From Rhizobium sp. RCAM05350 (GTDB lineage: Bacteria; Pseudomonadota; Alphaproteobacteria; Rhizobiales; Rhizobiaceae): a stretch of DNA of 64,000 nt. The number at the start of each line of letters is the position of its first letter. Positions within the stretch are counted from its first letter, which is position 1. The notes under the pieces were generated by a model. The model did not search any database. It was not told where the DNA came from and was given only the letters and a program-made list of their open reading frames with translations. This document shows positions 1 through 9,255 of this stretch, in pieces. The stretch is from positions 2,890,001 to 2,954,000 of the forward strand of contig CP087974.1 in assembly GCA_024426085.1 (NCBI GenBank), given 5' to 3'. Both the position numbers and the translations under genes were made by a program.

Positions 1-306
1 GCGAAGACGGTTTGGAGTGGTCTTCGAGTGGATCCAGGTATCGGGATGCAGCAGCAGTGTATTGGCGCCGATATCCGACAGGATGATGGCGTCATAGGCA
101 GACAGTGCGTCCAGCGACTGTGGAAATCGCGCTGGGCTTCATGGGCCGGCATGAACTGGACGTCGAAAGGACTGTCCTTCAGTGCGGCCAGAAGCTCGTC
201 GGCGCCGGTGTGGTAGGTGACTGTCGGGAACTGGTCGAACCCCTTGATATGGGTGGCGGTGGAAACCCAGGACTCGCCTGCGAGAAGGACTTTGGACTTG
301 GACATG
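1..306 (-). CDS. GATase1-like protein (PF07090-type), 3' end outside window
   Basis: Read from the ATG at 306 the protein opens MSKSKVLLAGESWVSTATH and continues with KGFDQFPTVTYHTGADE, the usual opening of the class I glutamine-amidotransferase-like family. These proteins have a flavodoxin-like amidotransferase fold, but their substrate is not settled. LSDIGANTLLLHPDTW near the window edge fits the same family. A good ribosome site (AAGGAG) precedes the start, and the gene begins 28 bases after the phosphotriesterase stop, so it is the last visible gene of the sugar-uptake operon. One base seems to be missing near 120, because the family match changes frame there. The C-terminal half lies beyond base 1. 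Confidence 0.72.
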
Positions 307-334
307 GAAACTCCTTGGACTTTATCGTCAGCGT

Positions 335-1424
335 TCAGAGCGCGCTGGAGAAAACGGATTTCGGATTGTCGATCAGCATCAGGTCGATGGCCGCTTGGTC
401 CACCCCGTGACGCTTCAGGCGCGGCAGGAAATGCTTCAGGATGAAGCCGTAACCAGAAGCCGCCGTAACGGGTGAGCATGATTTTCAGGAACACATCCTG
501 CGACAAGAGAACACGATCACCATACCCCATGTCGATCAGCGAGCGGATCGCACGGGCGTTCTGTTCGTCGGATGGCGATTGGGCATCCTGATCGGCATAA
601 TAGAAATCCATGCCGATCATGTCATATTCCAGAAAGGCGCCGCGTTCGGCCAGTGCCTTCTGGTAGGGCAGATCGTCATGGCTCGGGTTCATGTGGCAGA
701 GAACGGTGTGGCGCAGGTCCGCACCTTCCTCCTCGACGATATCAAGGACCTGATGCGCCAGTCGCTCCCAGCCGGGCAGGTGGATGGAAAGCGGCACGCC
801 GGTGATTTTCGAGGCGCGGGCCGCCGCACGCAGGGATTTGCGCTCCTCGGATGTAAAATCCCTGCTGACGCCGATTTCGCCGATGATGCCGGCCATAACC
901 TCCGGCTGGCTCTCACCGCCGCCGACATCGTTGATGATGAACTCGGTGACCTCGTCGACATCCATGGCTTTCAGCCAGTCCGGATGGCTGAATTCGAGAT
1001 AAAAGCCGGTGCCCATGACGATCTTGAGACCGGACATTTTCGCGTGACGCGCGAGTTTTGCCGGCTCGCGGCCGATACCGATATTGGTGGTATCGACGAC
1101 CGTATGACCGCCAAGCGCCTGAAACCGCTTCAGTTCCGACAGCGCCAGGTCGCTGTCGTCAAGCGAGACGTTGTCGTGGTTCATATAGGGGTTCATCCGC
1201 AATTCGCCGATGATCTCCATGCTGACTTTCTGCTCGCCGATGGCCTGGGCCTCCGGGTGGCAGGGGCAGCGCCAGGATTTGGCACCGTTGAGCAGGATGT
1301 GCTCGTGCATCAGGGTAATGCCCATCTCGGCGACCGGCACGGGTCCGAGAACAGTCATCACCGTTCCGGATTTGACGCCGATGTCGGCACGCGCTCTGGG
1401 TGGCGTATCGAACAGATGATCCAT
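335..1424 (-). CDS. Phosphotriesterase-family metal hydrolase (one frame break)
   Basis: About 360 residues with the amidohydrolase TIM-barrel plan of the phosphotriesterase/PHP family. The first metal site is the HxH of LMHEHILLNG near residue 42. VVDTTNIGIGRE, GTGFYL, SIHLPGW and CHMNPS follow, and the late catalytic Asp lies in LLSQDVFLK. Family members act as phosphotriesterases, lactonases or esterases of sugar derivatives; the natural substrate here is unknown, though the place inside a carbohydrate ABC operon favours a sugar lactone or ester. The start at 1424 follows the permease stop by one base. An extra base near 463 (GGCTTCTGG) breaks the frame just after RYGG; the other frame gives a natural C-terminus ending NPKSVFSSAL. 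Confidence 0.8.
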
Positions 1425-1425
1425 A

Positions 1426-2451
1426 TCACTTGCCTCTGACTGCGCCGCGGAAGAGGCGGAAGTTGAGCCAGACGGCAATCAGGATGATCGTGCCCGTGAC
1501 GATCGGCGTCAGGAACGGCGACATGTGGGCAAGGATCAAACCGTTGGCGATGACGGCGACGGTCAGCGCGCCAAGCACGGTCCCCACGACCGTGCCCCGC
1601 CCGCCGAACAGGCTGGTGCCGCCCAGAACCACGGCGGCGATGACTTCCAACTCGAAACCCTGGCCGGCATTGGATGACCCGGACCCGAGACGGGCGGTGA
1701 CAATGATGCCGGCAAGCGCTGCCGCGGCACTGGAGAGGATGTAGACGAACATCGTCGTGAAGCGCGTGTCGACGCCGGCTCGGCGAACGGCCTCGGCATT
1801 GGCACCGATGCCGGTGACGTAGCGGCCGAACGGGGTTTCGTTGAAGACGATATAGGCGATCAGCAGCACCACAAGGGCGATCAGCGCGGGCACCGGCACG
1901 CCGAGGAACCACGACCTGCCGATGACGGTAAAGAAGCTCGCCGGATCGACCGGGATCGAGTAGCCGCCGGTAATCAGCAGTGCCAGGCCACGGATGACCG
2001 AAAGTCCCGCCAGTGTGACGATGAAGGCTGGAATGCGCTCGTAGGCGATGAAGAAGCCGTGGATGGCGCCGATGATCACACCGAGCAACAGCATCAGGAG
2101 AATGACCAACGGCCATGCGAGCCCCGCCTGCAACGCCGTTGCCGACAACGTGGCGACCAGCGCCAGCACCGAGCCCACAGAGAGATCGATACCGCCGGTG
2201 GTGATGACGAACGTCATGGCGGCGGCAACGATCAATAGCGGCGCCGACTGGCGGATGATGTTGAGCAGGTTCGGTGCAGTCAGGAAGGCATCGGTGATGA
2301 CCGAAAAGACAACGCAGACGACGAGAAAGAACAGGGCGATCGACACGACACTGCCGTTTGCCAGCAGCTTGTCCCAGAGCGTTGCCTTGCGCAGGCGTGA
2401 GGGCGAGACGTGAGAACCGGCATGCCCGGTTTGCGAGGAGGGCATGCTCAT
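1426..2451 (-). CDS. ABC sugar transporter permease, RbsC/FrcC type
   Basis: Intact 341-residue inner-membrane permease of the ribose/xylose/fructose class (BPD_transp_2). It has about eight to ten hydrophobic segments, the family phrase TTGGIDLSVGSVLAL near residue 85 and the cytoplasmic loop VVLGGTSLFGGRGTVVG near residue 278 that contacts the ATPase. The ATG overlaps the stop of the upstream ATPase gene by 2 bases, as expected for translational coupling. With the neighbouring ATPase and binding protein it forms a complete importer. The substrate cannot be told from sequence alone; the operon partners are a phosphotriesterase-like enzyme and a GATase1-like protein. Confidence 0.9.
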   Translation of the reverse strand: MSMPSSQTGHAGSHVSPSRLRKATLWDKLLANGSVVSIALFFLVVCVVFSVITDAFLTAPNLLNIIRQSAPLLIVAAAMTFVITTGGIDLSVGSVLALVATLSATALQAGLAWPLVILLMLLLGVIIGAIHGFFIAYERIPAFIVTLAGLSVIRGLALLITGGYSIPVDPASFFTVIGRSWFLGVPVPALIALVVLLIAYIVFNETPFGRYVTGIGANAEAVRRAGVDTRFTTMFVYILSSAAAALAGIIVTARLGSGSSNAGQGFELEVIAAVVLGGTSLFGGRGTVVGTVLGALTVAVIANGLILAHMSPFLTPIVTGTIILIAVWLNFRLFRGAVRGK

Positions 2452-3246
2452 GCGGAAACTCCGGTTTCATTGCCGTGGCGTGCGGACCGCGCCGAAAATT
2501 TGCGCCCGACAATCAGGTTGACGACTTCCTCGATACTGGTCTCGCTGATCAGCCGTTCGGCGACATTGCGCCCTTCGTACATGACCTGAATGCGATCGCA
2601 GACGAGGAACAGATCCTGCAGGCGATGGGTGATCAGAATAACGCTGACGCCGCGGGCGCTGACCGTGCGGATCAGTTCCAGCACAGCTTCGACCTCGGCC
2701 ACGGCAAGCGCTGCCGTCGGCTCGTCCATGATGAGCACCTTCGGCTCGAACGAAGCCGCACGGCCGATGGCGATCGACTGGCGCTGGCCGCCGGAGAGGT
2801 TTTCCACCTTCAGCCGGGTATCGGCGATGACGATGCCGAGACGGTCGAGCATGTCGCGCGTCAGGCCATGCATTTTCTTGTTGTCGAGGAAGGGCACGCC
2901 AAGAATGCGGCGGCGCGGTTCGCGGCCAAGGAAAAGATTGCCCGCCACATCCACCGTGTCGCAGAGGGACAGGTCCTGGTAGACCATTTCCACATGGGCG
3001 GCGCGTGCGTCCGCGGGAGATGAAAAGGAAACCGGTTTGCCGTCGATCTCGATGGTGCCGCTATCTGGAATGACGGCGCCGGAGAGGACTTTGCTCAGCG
3101 TCGACTTGCCGGCACCATTGTCTCCGACCAGCCCCAGCACTTCTCCGGGCTTGAGCGTCAGCGAGACATTGTCCAGCGTCTGAATGGGATTGTAACGTTT
3201 CTGAAATACCGGTCATCCGGACGCGGTATGGTGTGCCGTCGGTCAT
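2448..3246 (-). CDS. ABC sugar transporter ATPase, single-domain FrcA type (one frame break)
   Basis: About 265 residues with a single nucleotide-binding domain: Walker A in GDNGAGKST, signature LSGGQRQSIAIGRA, Walker B VLIMDEPTAAL and switch His in LITHRL. Its length matches FrcA-like ATPases, which carry one domain, and not RbsA, which carries two. The N-terminus starts MTDGTPYRVRMTG at 3246 and shifts frame near 3205; the conserved segment KRYNPIQTLDNVSLTLKPGE is then read in the second frame. One extra base explains this. It lies downstream of the binding protein and overlaps the permease start. Confidence 0.86.
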
Positions 3247-3274
3247 GATGGGTTCTCCCCGATTGCCTGAACGG

Positions 3275-3304
3275 GCATGGCCAGTTTCCTCAAACCGGCC
3301 ATGC
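3275..3304 (-). promoter_or_regulatory. Intercistronic stem-loop between binding protein and ATPase genes
   Basis: GCATGGCC (3275-3282) and GGCCATGC (3297-3304) form a perfect 8-bp stem with a 14-base loop, placed between the binding-protein stop (3328) and the ATPase start (3246). Such hairpins behind binding-protein genes commonly protect the upstream message and lower expression of the downstream genes. No run of T follows, so I do not call a full terminator. Confidence 0.5.
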
Positions 3305-3327
3305 CGCGATGATGATGGGAAAAACCC

Positions 3328-4267
3328 TTACTTGAACATGTCCTTGAACTGGGCAACGTTCTCCTTGGTCACGATCGTCACCGGGACATTGATGATCGGT
3401 TCGATCGTTTCGCCTTTCTTCAGCTTGACCAGCGCTTCGACGGCTGCCTTGCCTTCGCCGGCCGGATCCTGCTGAACCACGGCGGTGACCCAGCCTTCTT
3501 CGATGCCCTTGACGGCTTGTGCCGTCAGGTCCCAACCGAAGATCTTGACATCCTTCTGGCGGCCCTGGCTTTCGACGGCCGAGACGGCGCCGATCAGTTG
3601 CGGTTCGCCGGTGGCATAGATCGTCGTCATGTCGGGATTGGCTGTCATGAGGTTTTCGGCGGCACCCAGAGCGATGTCCTGCTGGTTCTGGCCATCGACG
3701 GTGTCGAGGAAGGTGACGGTCTGGCCGCCATCGGTCACGGCCTTCTTGAAGCCGTCAAGCCGCTGGTTCTGGATGAAGGAGTTGAGCGCCCCGACAATGC
3801 CGGTCTTGGCGGTGCCGGACATGTCGGACTTCACATAGTCGGAAAAGAACTTGCCGATATCTTCGCCGGCCTTGGCATTGTCGACGCCGATGAAGGAGAT
3901 GTTGTCACCCTCCGGGATCTGCGTCTATGGCGATGACCGGAATGCCGGCCGTCTTGGCCGCCGTGATCGCAGGCTTCACGCCGTTGACATCGATGGCTAC
4001 GAGAATGATGCCGTCGACCTTCTGGATAATGTAGTTTTCGATCGCGTCATTCTGCGCGGCAGGCACGTTGTTGGCATTGAAGATCACCAGCTTGGCACCG
4101 GCGGCGTCGGCGGCCTTCTGCGCGCCGTCATTGATCTGGTTGAAGAACAAAGCCTGCTGGTTGATGGTGACGAGCGCAAATGTATCTGCGCTGGCGGACG
4201 CAACGCCGAAAGCCAATGTCATAACGACGGCTGCGGTGCTGCGGATCAAAAGTCTGGAAAGGCGCAT
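3328..4267 (-). CDS. ABC sugar transporter periplasmic binding protein, RbsB type (one frame break)
   Basis: About 313 residues. A Sec signal peptide (MRLSRLLIRSTAAVVMTLAF, cleavage near ASA-DTF) is followed by a periplasmic binding protein I fold (Peripla_BP_4): NDAIENYIIQKVDGIILVA, GIPVIAID, NISFIGVDNAKAG, and late TIYATGEPQLIGAV and KIFGWDLT. An extra base near 3912 (CCCGGAGGG) breaks the frame after IDADP; deleting it restores IDADPEGDNISFIGVDN. First gene of the operon, transcribed from the promoter region at 4268-4395 that carries two regulator dyads. The C-terminus VAQFKDMFK is natural. Confidence 0.86.
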
Positions 4268-4333
4268 TCGGGTTCCCCTTGTTTTCGGAAAGGCCTGCAG
4301 CCGGGCTCATCAAGCGCTTGAGCGCCAGGTCAT

Positions 4334-4372
4334 AATTCAAGAGACTTGAATACTTGTCAAGTCTCTTGAATT
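4334..4372 (-). promoter_or_regulatory. Candidate operator of the XRE-cupin regulator (two dyads)
   Basis: AATTCAAGAGACTTGA (4334-4349) and its exact reverse complement TCAAGTCTCTTGAATT (4357-4372) lie 7 bases apart, upstream of the ABC operon. Each arm itself contains an 11-bp dyad CAAG-N3-CTTG. The same 16-mer recurs at 5134-5149 upstream of the regulator gene. Confidence 0.7.
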
Positions 4373-4395
4373 CAACTTTCCGAAGGGGCGAAGAC

Positions 4396-5103
4396 TCAGA
4401 ATGTCGCCGGCGTGTTGACCCAGAAGATGCTGGCGCGCTCTCGGCCGACATTGCGATAATGATGCGGCAGCTCGGAGTTGAAGACAAAGGCATCGCCGGC
4501 CGCAAGCATATAGCTTTTCCCGTCGACAATCAGCTCGATCTCGCCGGCCAGGAGATAGCCGACCTCTTCGCCAGCATGCTGGATCGGGCCGGCACTTTCG
4601 CCCTTTTCCTCGATATGATGGATATTGCACTGGAGCAGATGGCCAGCCGAATAGGGGATGATCCGCTCCAGCGAAATTCCCTCGCCGCGCCGCAGGGGAT
4701 CAAGGGCGATCAAAGGCCGCGTTCCGGCACGGAAGATGATGCCTTCCTCGCCATCGGATTCCTCGAACATCCAGCCGATATTCGTATCGAGCGCTCCAAC
4801 CAAGCGATGCAGCATCGGTAGCGAAGGGGAAGCCTTGCCGTTTTCGATTTTCGACAGGAGGCTTTCAGAGCAATTGGCCGCGTCGGCAAGGGCTTTCAGC
4901 GTCATGCCCCGCGTTTGGCGCGCAAGCCGCAAACGCATGCCCAAGCGATTTGGATTGGCGGTCTGCGCATCATCACCATCCGGAATTGCCGTCGTCAATC
5001 CTAACCCATTTTTCATGCGATCTTTGTCTTCTATTGCTGACATAATGGCTCTATGCACCTTGCACGGAGAGTCTTCGCCCCGACTTGGTTTGTCGTGGCT
5101 CAT
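4396..5103 (-). CDS. XRE-family regulator with cupin effector domain
   Basis: Intact 235-residue protein: a helix-turn-helix XRE domain at about residues 54-110 (MRLRLARQTRGMTLKALADA, then CSESLLSKIENGKASPSLP) and a C-terminal cupin_2 domain at about 150-230 (QHAGEEVGYLLAGEIELIVDG, HHYRNVG). This is the PuuR/MsmR-like design in which a small ligand binds the cupin. A ribosome site AAGGAG stands 13 bases before the ATG at 5103, which supports the long N-terminus. Identical dyads upstream of this gene and upstream of the ABC operon suggest it represses itself and the transporter. Ligand unknown; probably the transported sugar or a product of the phosphotriesterase. Confidence 0.88.
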   Translation of the reverse strand: MSHDKPSRGEDSPCKVHRAIMSAIEDKDRMKNGLGLTTAIPDGDDAQTANPNRLGMRLRLARQTRGMTLKALADAANCSESLLSKIENGKASPSLPMLHRLVGALDTNIGWMFEESDGEEGIIFRAGTRPLIALDPLRRGEGISLERIIPYSAGHLLQCNIHHIEEKGESAGPIQHAGEEVGYLLAGEIELIVDGKSYMLAAGDAFVFNSELPHHYRNVGRERASIFWVNTPATF

Positions 5104-5133
5104 ATGACAATTATCATTCTCCTTTCACTGTAA

Positions 5134-5149
5134 TCAAGTCTCTTGAATT
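5134..5149 (-). promoter_or_regulatory. Candidate operator, third copy, upstream of the XRE-cupin gene
   Basis: TCAAGTCTCTTGAATT is identical to the arm at 4357-4372. It begins 31 bases upstream of the regulator ATG, a position suited to autoregulation. Confidence 0.66.
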
Positions 5150-5320
5150 CAGAATGCAATGCAATCGTCACGTCTATCTCTGCCGTCACACGGCGCATCT
5201 GTGTCCATTCGGCGAATGTCAATCTCACCGGCGTTTCCTCATGGGATACCGAGGCGCATACGCCTGAAGGCCTCAGCCCCTTGCGACCTCCTGGTTTTCT
5301 TCTTCATCGCAAGCGCCTAC

Positions 5321-6430
5321 TCATCCGCGCCACACTGGCCCACCATCTCCAAGCAGGGTGGGCCTGCCATCAGGGTAAAATATGCATGCGGGGCTGGAGA
5401 TATTGATCGTTCTCATGATCCGCTCCGGAGCGCCGCTATGCTGATCCAGCCGGAACAGTGAGAGGCTGTCGGAGCTTTGGTTCGCCACGATCAGCCATCG
5501 CCCGGAGGGGTCGATGGCGATGTCGCGCGGTTGACGGCCGCCGCAATCGATCTGTCCGCAAAGTTCGAGATCTCCGTTCGGTGCGACCGCCATCCAGGCC
5601 ACTGTCGACTGGTTTCGGCCAGCAACGTAGAGGAACCGTCCATCCGGTGAGAGCTTGAGCGCGGAAAGTGAGCCGGCGTGAACCGCAGCAGAGCCGAATG
5701 GAGCGAGGACTTCGCCGACGCGATAAACGCCGTCCCGCCACTTAAGGGCATAGATTTTTTCGTTGAGTTCACAGACGAGGTAGAGCTTCTCGTGACCGGC
5801 AACCAGATGCCGTGGACCGCTACCTGGCGGCAGGCTGAGCCGTTGCCGCGTGACAAGTTTCGGCCTGTCTCCCATCTCCAATTGGAAAAAATGAACCGAG
5901 TCACTGCCGAGATCGGTGAGAGCCAGGCAGTTTCCGTCCTCGATAAAAGCGGCGAAATGGGCATGTGAGCCCTCCTGCCGTTGCGCATTCGGGCCGTTCC
6001 CCGACAGCTGAAGACGCTGCAGCAGTGATGCCGTTCCGGTGTCGGGCGCAATATGCCAGAGTGCCGCCGAACCATCGCCATAATGCGCCGTTGCCGCGAG
6101 CGGTAGCACCGGATGGGCTCCGATATGACAAGGGTAGCTGCCGGGCAGGGCGCTGGCGCCTGTTGAGGTAAGCTGTGCCTGTCCGATCCGGAAGGTCAGG
6201 AGCTGCGGCCGGTCGGGTGCCCCAACCTCCTCGACCGCCAGAAGCGTGCGGGAGTTGGGCAGTGCGGCGATCCAGGAAGGGCTCCTCGCTTCCGCGACAA
6301 GCCGTATTTCCGCACGATCTGGAAGGGCGCCCGGCAGGAGGACATGATGAATGCCGCCGCCGGGCGATGCGGTATATGTTCCCAGATAAAACTCCAGGTC
6401 GGCCAATGGGCGCTCCAATTCAGGTGACAC
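5321..6430 (-). CDS. Lactonase-family seven-bladed beta-propeller (PF10282)
   Basis: About 370 residues related to 6-phosphogluconolactonase of the YbhE type. Recognisable blocks are LEFYLGTYTASPGGGI, the SHAH motif, TDLGSDSVHFF, GPRHLV, LYLVCELNEKIYAL, LSPDGRFLYVAGRNQSTVA and GRQPRDIAIDPSGRWLIVANQ. It probably hydrolyses a sugar lactone made by the neighbouring oxidoreductase. As sequenced it is in frame with the UxuA-like gene upstream. I place a separate start at GTG 6430, which has GGGGGA nine bases before it; a TGA in the neighbouring frame (6420-6422) would end the upstream gene by overlap. A true fusion protein cannot be excluded. The exact start is uncertain. Confidence 0.74.
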   Translation of the reverse strand: MSPELERPLADLEFYLGTYTASPGGGIHHVLLPGALPDRAEIRLVAEARSPSWIAALPNSRTLLAVEEVGAPDRPQLLTFRIGQAQLTSTGASALPGSYPCHIGAHPVLPLAATAHYGDGSAALWHIAPDTGTASLLQRLQLSGNGPNAQRQEGSHAHFAAFIEDGNCLALTDLGSDSVHFFQLEMGDRPKLVTRQRLSLPPGSGPRHLVAGHEKLYLVCELNEKIYALKWRDGVYRVGEVLAPFGSAAVHAGSLSALKLSPDGRFLYVAGRNQSTVAWMAVAPNGDLELCGQIDCGGRQPRDIAIDPSGRWLIVANQSSDSLSLFRLDQHSGAPERIMRTINISSPACIFYPDGRPTLLGDGGPVWRG

Positions 6431-7470
6431 GCGGGCGTATTCCCCCATCCGGATCAGGCCCTGCATGTAACCGATCGCATGAGCCCTCCCGCGATGTTTC
6501 CAGTCGGTATCGTCATCCATGACAGGCACATAGTCGTCGATGATAAACCCATCGAACCCGTTGCGGGCCAGAGCCGCCATTGCCTCGGCCGGGTTGAAAT
6601 TGCCGTCGCCGATGAAGCATTCGGTAAAGGTCGGCACCGTTCCCTGCACATCGCGGAAATGCACGTAGGCGATCACGCCCAATGGTCCGAAATGCTCGAT
6701 CATCTCGAACACATTCGTGGCCCCGCCCGGCATTTCGGAGCAGCAACCGAGGCAAAGGTCCAGCGCCCAGGCCGGACTGCCGCCGGCTATCGAATGCGCC
6801 CTCTTGAAATTGTCCGGCCGGTTGAAGATGCGCGCCACCTGCCCAGGCTTTCGACCGGCGGGTCGTCGGGGTGCAATGCGAGGCGTATGCCCTCTTCTTC
6901 AGCCACCGGCAAAACCGCCTTGATGAAATAGGCGTAGTTTTCCCACATCTGTTCCGCAGTGATCACGTCCTTATCGCCGGTATACAGCGGGAGGGCCTGC
7001 GTAATCCCCAAACCTGTCGGCAGGAAACTGCGCAAAATGTCTGCGTCATCCCGCCCGGCATCGATCAGCGACATGTCGAAGGTCCGGGCCATGGCACCGC
7101 CGCGGGTCGCGGTCTTGCGGTCGGTCGTCCAGACCCCGTTGGGCGTGAAGTGATAACCGAGAACCGGTATGCCGGCGCGCGCCACGGAGCGGATCGTGTG
7201 CTGATAATTCTCGATTTGCTCGTCGCGGCCCTCAAGGCCAAGCATGGCCTTGTTGTAGAACTGGGCCGGGACGTTCTCGATTGCCTCGAAGACAAGATCA
7301 TAGGCCTTGGCCTTTTCGACCAGCAGGCGAATGTCTTCCATTTCCCAGCGCACGTCGCCGGGAAGGTGAGGGTTGTTCATCTGGACGCCGGTTACGCCGG
7401 TCTGCGCGGCAAAGCGCAGTTTCTCGTCGGTCAGTTCCTTGAATTGCCCGATCGCCAGCCGGATGCTCAT
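6420..7470 (-). CDS. Mannonate dehydratase-like enzyme (UxuA family, divergent; one frame break)
   Basis: About 350 residues of the xylose-isomerase-like TIM-barrel UxuA family, which removes water from D-mannonate to give 2-keto-3-deoxygluconate. Family blocks: GVQMNNPHLPGDVRWEMEDI, VLGYHFTPNGVWTT, LALHPDDPP, LDLCLGCCSEM, YVHFRDVQG and DDYVPVMDDDTDWKHRGRAHAIGYM. It differs clearly from the intact UxuA at 56563-57738, so it may act on another sugar acid. A base is missing near 6842 (CTGGGCAGGTGG), after HPDDPPVESLG. The ATG at 7470 overlaps the ThuA stop (ATGA). No separate stop is seen before the lactonase gene. Confidence 0.8.
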
Positions 7471-8226
7471 TTTGCTGCCTCCAATTTGCCGATCGGTTCA
7501 AGCGGTTCGGGGCGATGCCGGTTGACCATCCGCGTGCCGTCTTCATGCGGTGTTGCGCACCAGCGTGCGGCATTGGCGAGCACCTGGCGGATTTCCGGCT
7601 GGAAATAGATCGGGAAGCTTTCGTGTCCCGGGCTGAAATAGAAGATCCGGCCGCGTCCGCGATGATAGCAGCAGCCCGGAACGGAACACCTCGCCGCCCT
7701 CGACCCAGCTGACGAAGACCAGATGGTCGGGCTGCGGGATATCGAAGGGTTCGCCATACATTTCAGACTGCGGCACGACGATGGATTCGGGCAGGCCCTT
7801 GGCGATCGGGTGAGCGGGATCGACAACCCAGACCCGCTCGCGCTCGCCGCCCTCGTGCTCGCGCCAGCTGAGATTGCACGATGTGCCCATCATCCGCCCG
7901 AACAGCTTGGAATGGTGGCCGGAATGCAGGACGACCAGCCCCATGCCGTCCAGAATGCGCTTCTGGATGCGGGTCACCAGTTCGTCGGGGATTTCCTTGT
8001 GGACGACATGGCCCCACCAGAACAGCACGTCGGTGCTGGCGAGCACCTCGTCCGTCAGGCCGAAATCCGGATCGTAGAATGTCGCCGAGCGGATCTCGAA
8101 ATCATCAGAGGCGATCCCATCGGCGATGGCCGCGTGTATGCCATCGGGGTAGACGGCGCGGATATTCGGCTGGTTGGTTTCGTGCCAATATTCGTTCCAG
8201 ATGGTAATACGGATCGGTTGTGTCAT
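7467..8226 (-). CDS. ThuA-like protein (PF06283; one frame break)
   Basis: About 253 residues opening MTQPIRITIWNEYWHE with ThuA blocks VLFWWGHVVHKEIPDELV, GLVVLHSGHHSKLFGRMMG, HPIAKGLPESIVVPQSEMYGEPF and, after the break, GRGRIFYFSPGHESFP. ThuA-type proteins share an amidotransferase-like fold and belong to trehalose/sucrose-type catabolic operons with a Gfo/Idh/MocA partner, as here; biochemical data are thin. An extra G near 7672 shifts the frame; without it SGCCYHRGRGRIFYF reads through. Both ends overlap neighbouring genes by four bases, so the gene is translationally coupled. Confidence 0.84.
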
Positions 8227-9238
8227 GCCAGCTCCCAAGGCTTGGTTTGCAGGGTGAGGGGCATGCCGCCTTCCTGCGATGATTGTTTGATCGGATCCCA
8301 CAGCTCGGCCAGATACAGGCTGCGCTCGGCGGTGGATGGGTTGGGGCAGCGCCCGGCGCAGGTGTCGGCAAAGACTTGCAGAACGGCGTTGAGGTCCTCG
8401 CCGGCAGTTTCCCGAGTCACGGTTGGTCCCTGCCGGAGCTCGACCCATTTGCCCCAGATATCCACCCGCAGGATGGCGTTCTCGTAGAAAAGGGTCAGGG
8501 AGGATTCTGCAGCCCGGAATAGTGTCGCCGCAGAACGTGAGATTAACCGGGATACCCCCTTGCAGCAGGGCGAAGACGCCGCCGGTCAGCTCATAGTCCC
8601 GGCCACGGTTTTGCAGCGATGCCGAGACCCGATCATACCCAAGGCCAGAGACCTGCATTACCGCGTTTAACAAATGAGACCCGGTGTCGAAGATGAAGCC
8701 GCCGCCGGAGAGCGCCGGCACCTGCTTCCAGCTCGTTCCGTAGCGGTCCTGCCAGTTTTCCCAGACTTCGCCGTGCACAGTGAGCAGTTCGCCGAATTCG
8801 CCGGCCGCCGCGTTTGCGCATACGGTCCAGCAGCGGCGAGAGAGAGGCCTGGTAGGCCACGACAACCTGCCGTCCGGCGCGGTCACGGGCCTCGATGATC
8901 TCACGTGCTTCGGCAGCATTGAGAGACATCGGCTTTTCCAGCAAAAGGTTCAGCCCCTGCTCCAGCGCCGCCTTGGCATAGCCTGCATGAAAGGCGTGCG
9001 GTGTGGAAATGTAGACGGCGTCGAGATTCTTTGCTTCGGCCTCCAGCAGTGCCTCGGCGGTTGGATAAATCCGGGGTGTGCCGCCGGCCTGACGGACGAT
9101 TTCCGCATATCGGTCGACCGAGGCCTGGTTTGTGTCGGTCAAGGCGGTAAAGTCGGGGTTAAGCGGGCTTTTCACCCAGGCGCGTGCATAGCTTGCGGCT
9201 TTCAGGCCGCAGCCGATGACGCCGATCTTCAGTGTCAT
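8223..9238 (-). CDS. Gfo/Idh/MocA-family oxidoreductase (two frame breaks)
   Basis: About 340 residues. N-terminal Rossmann domain with GVIGCGLKAASYARAWV (GxGxxx nucleotide loop), AVYISTPHAFHAGYAKAALE and the catalytic-loop motif LLEKPMSLNAAEA; C-terminal GFO/IDH/MocA substrate domain with ALSGGGFIFDTGSHLLNAV. Expected role: NAD(P)-dependent oxidation of a sugar or sugar-derived hydroxyl, paired with ThuA as in ThuAB. A missing base near 8817 and an extra A near 8511 break the frame; the last part reads ILRVDIWGKWVELRQG and ends QTKPWELA. The stop overlaps the ThuA start. The ATG at 9238 lies 17 bases after the ATPase gene. Confidence 0.85.
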
Positions 9239-9255
9239 GGTGTCTCCATTGTCAG

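Noticed and set aside
579..1439. Long plus-strand open frame of 286 codons
   Set aside because: It is the antisense of the phosphotriesterase gene, whose minus-strand translation carries clear family motifs.
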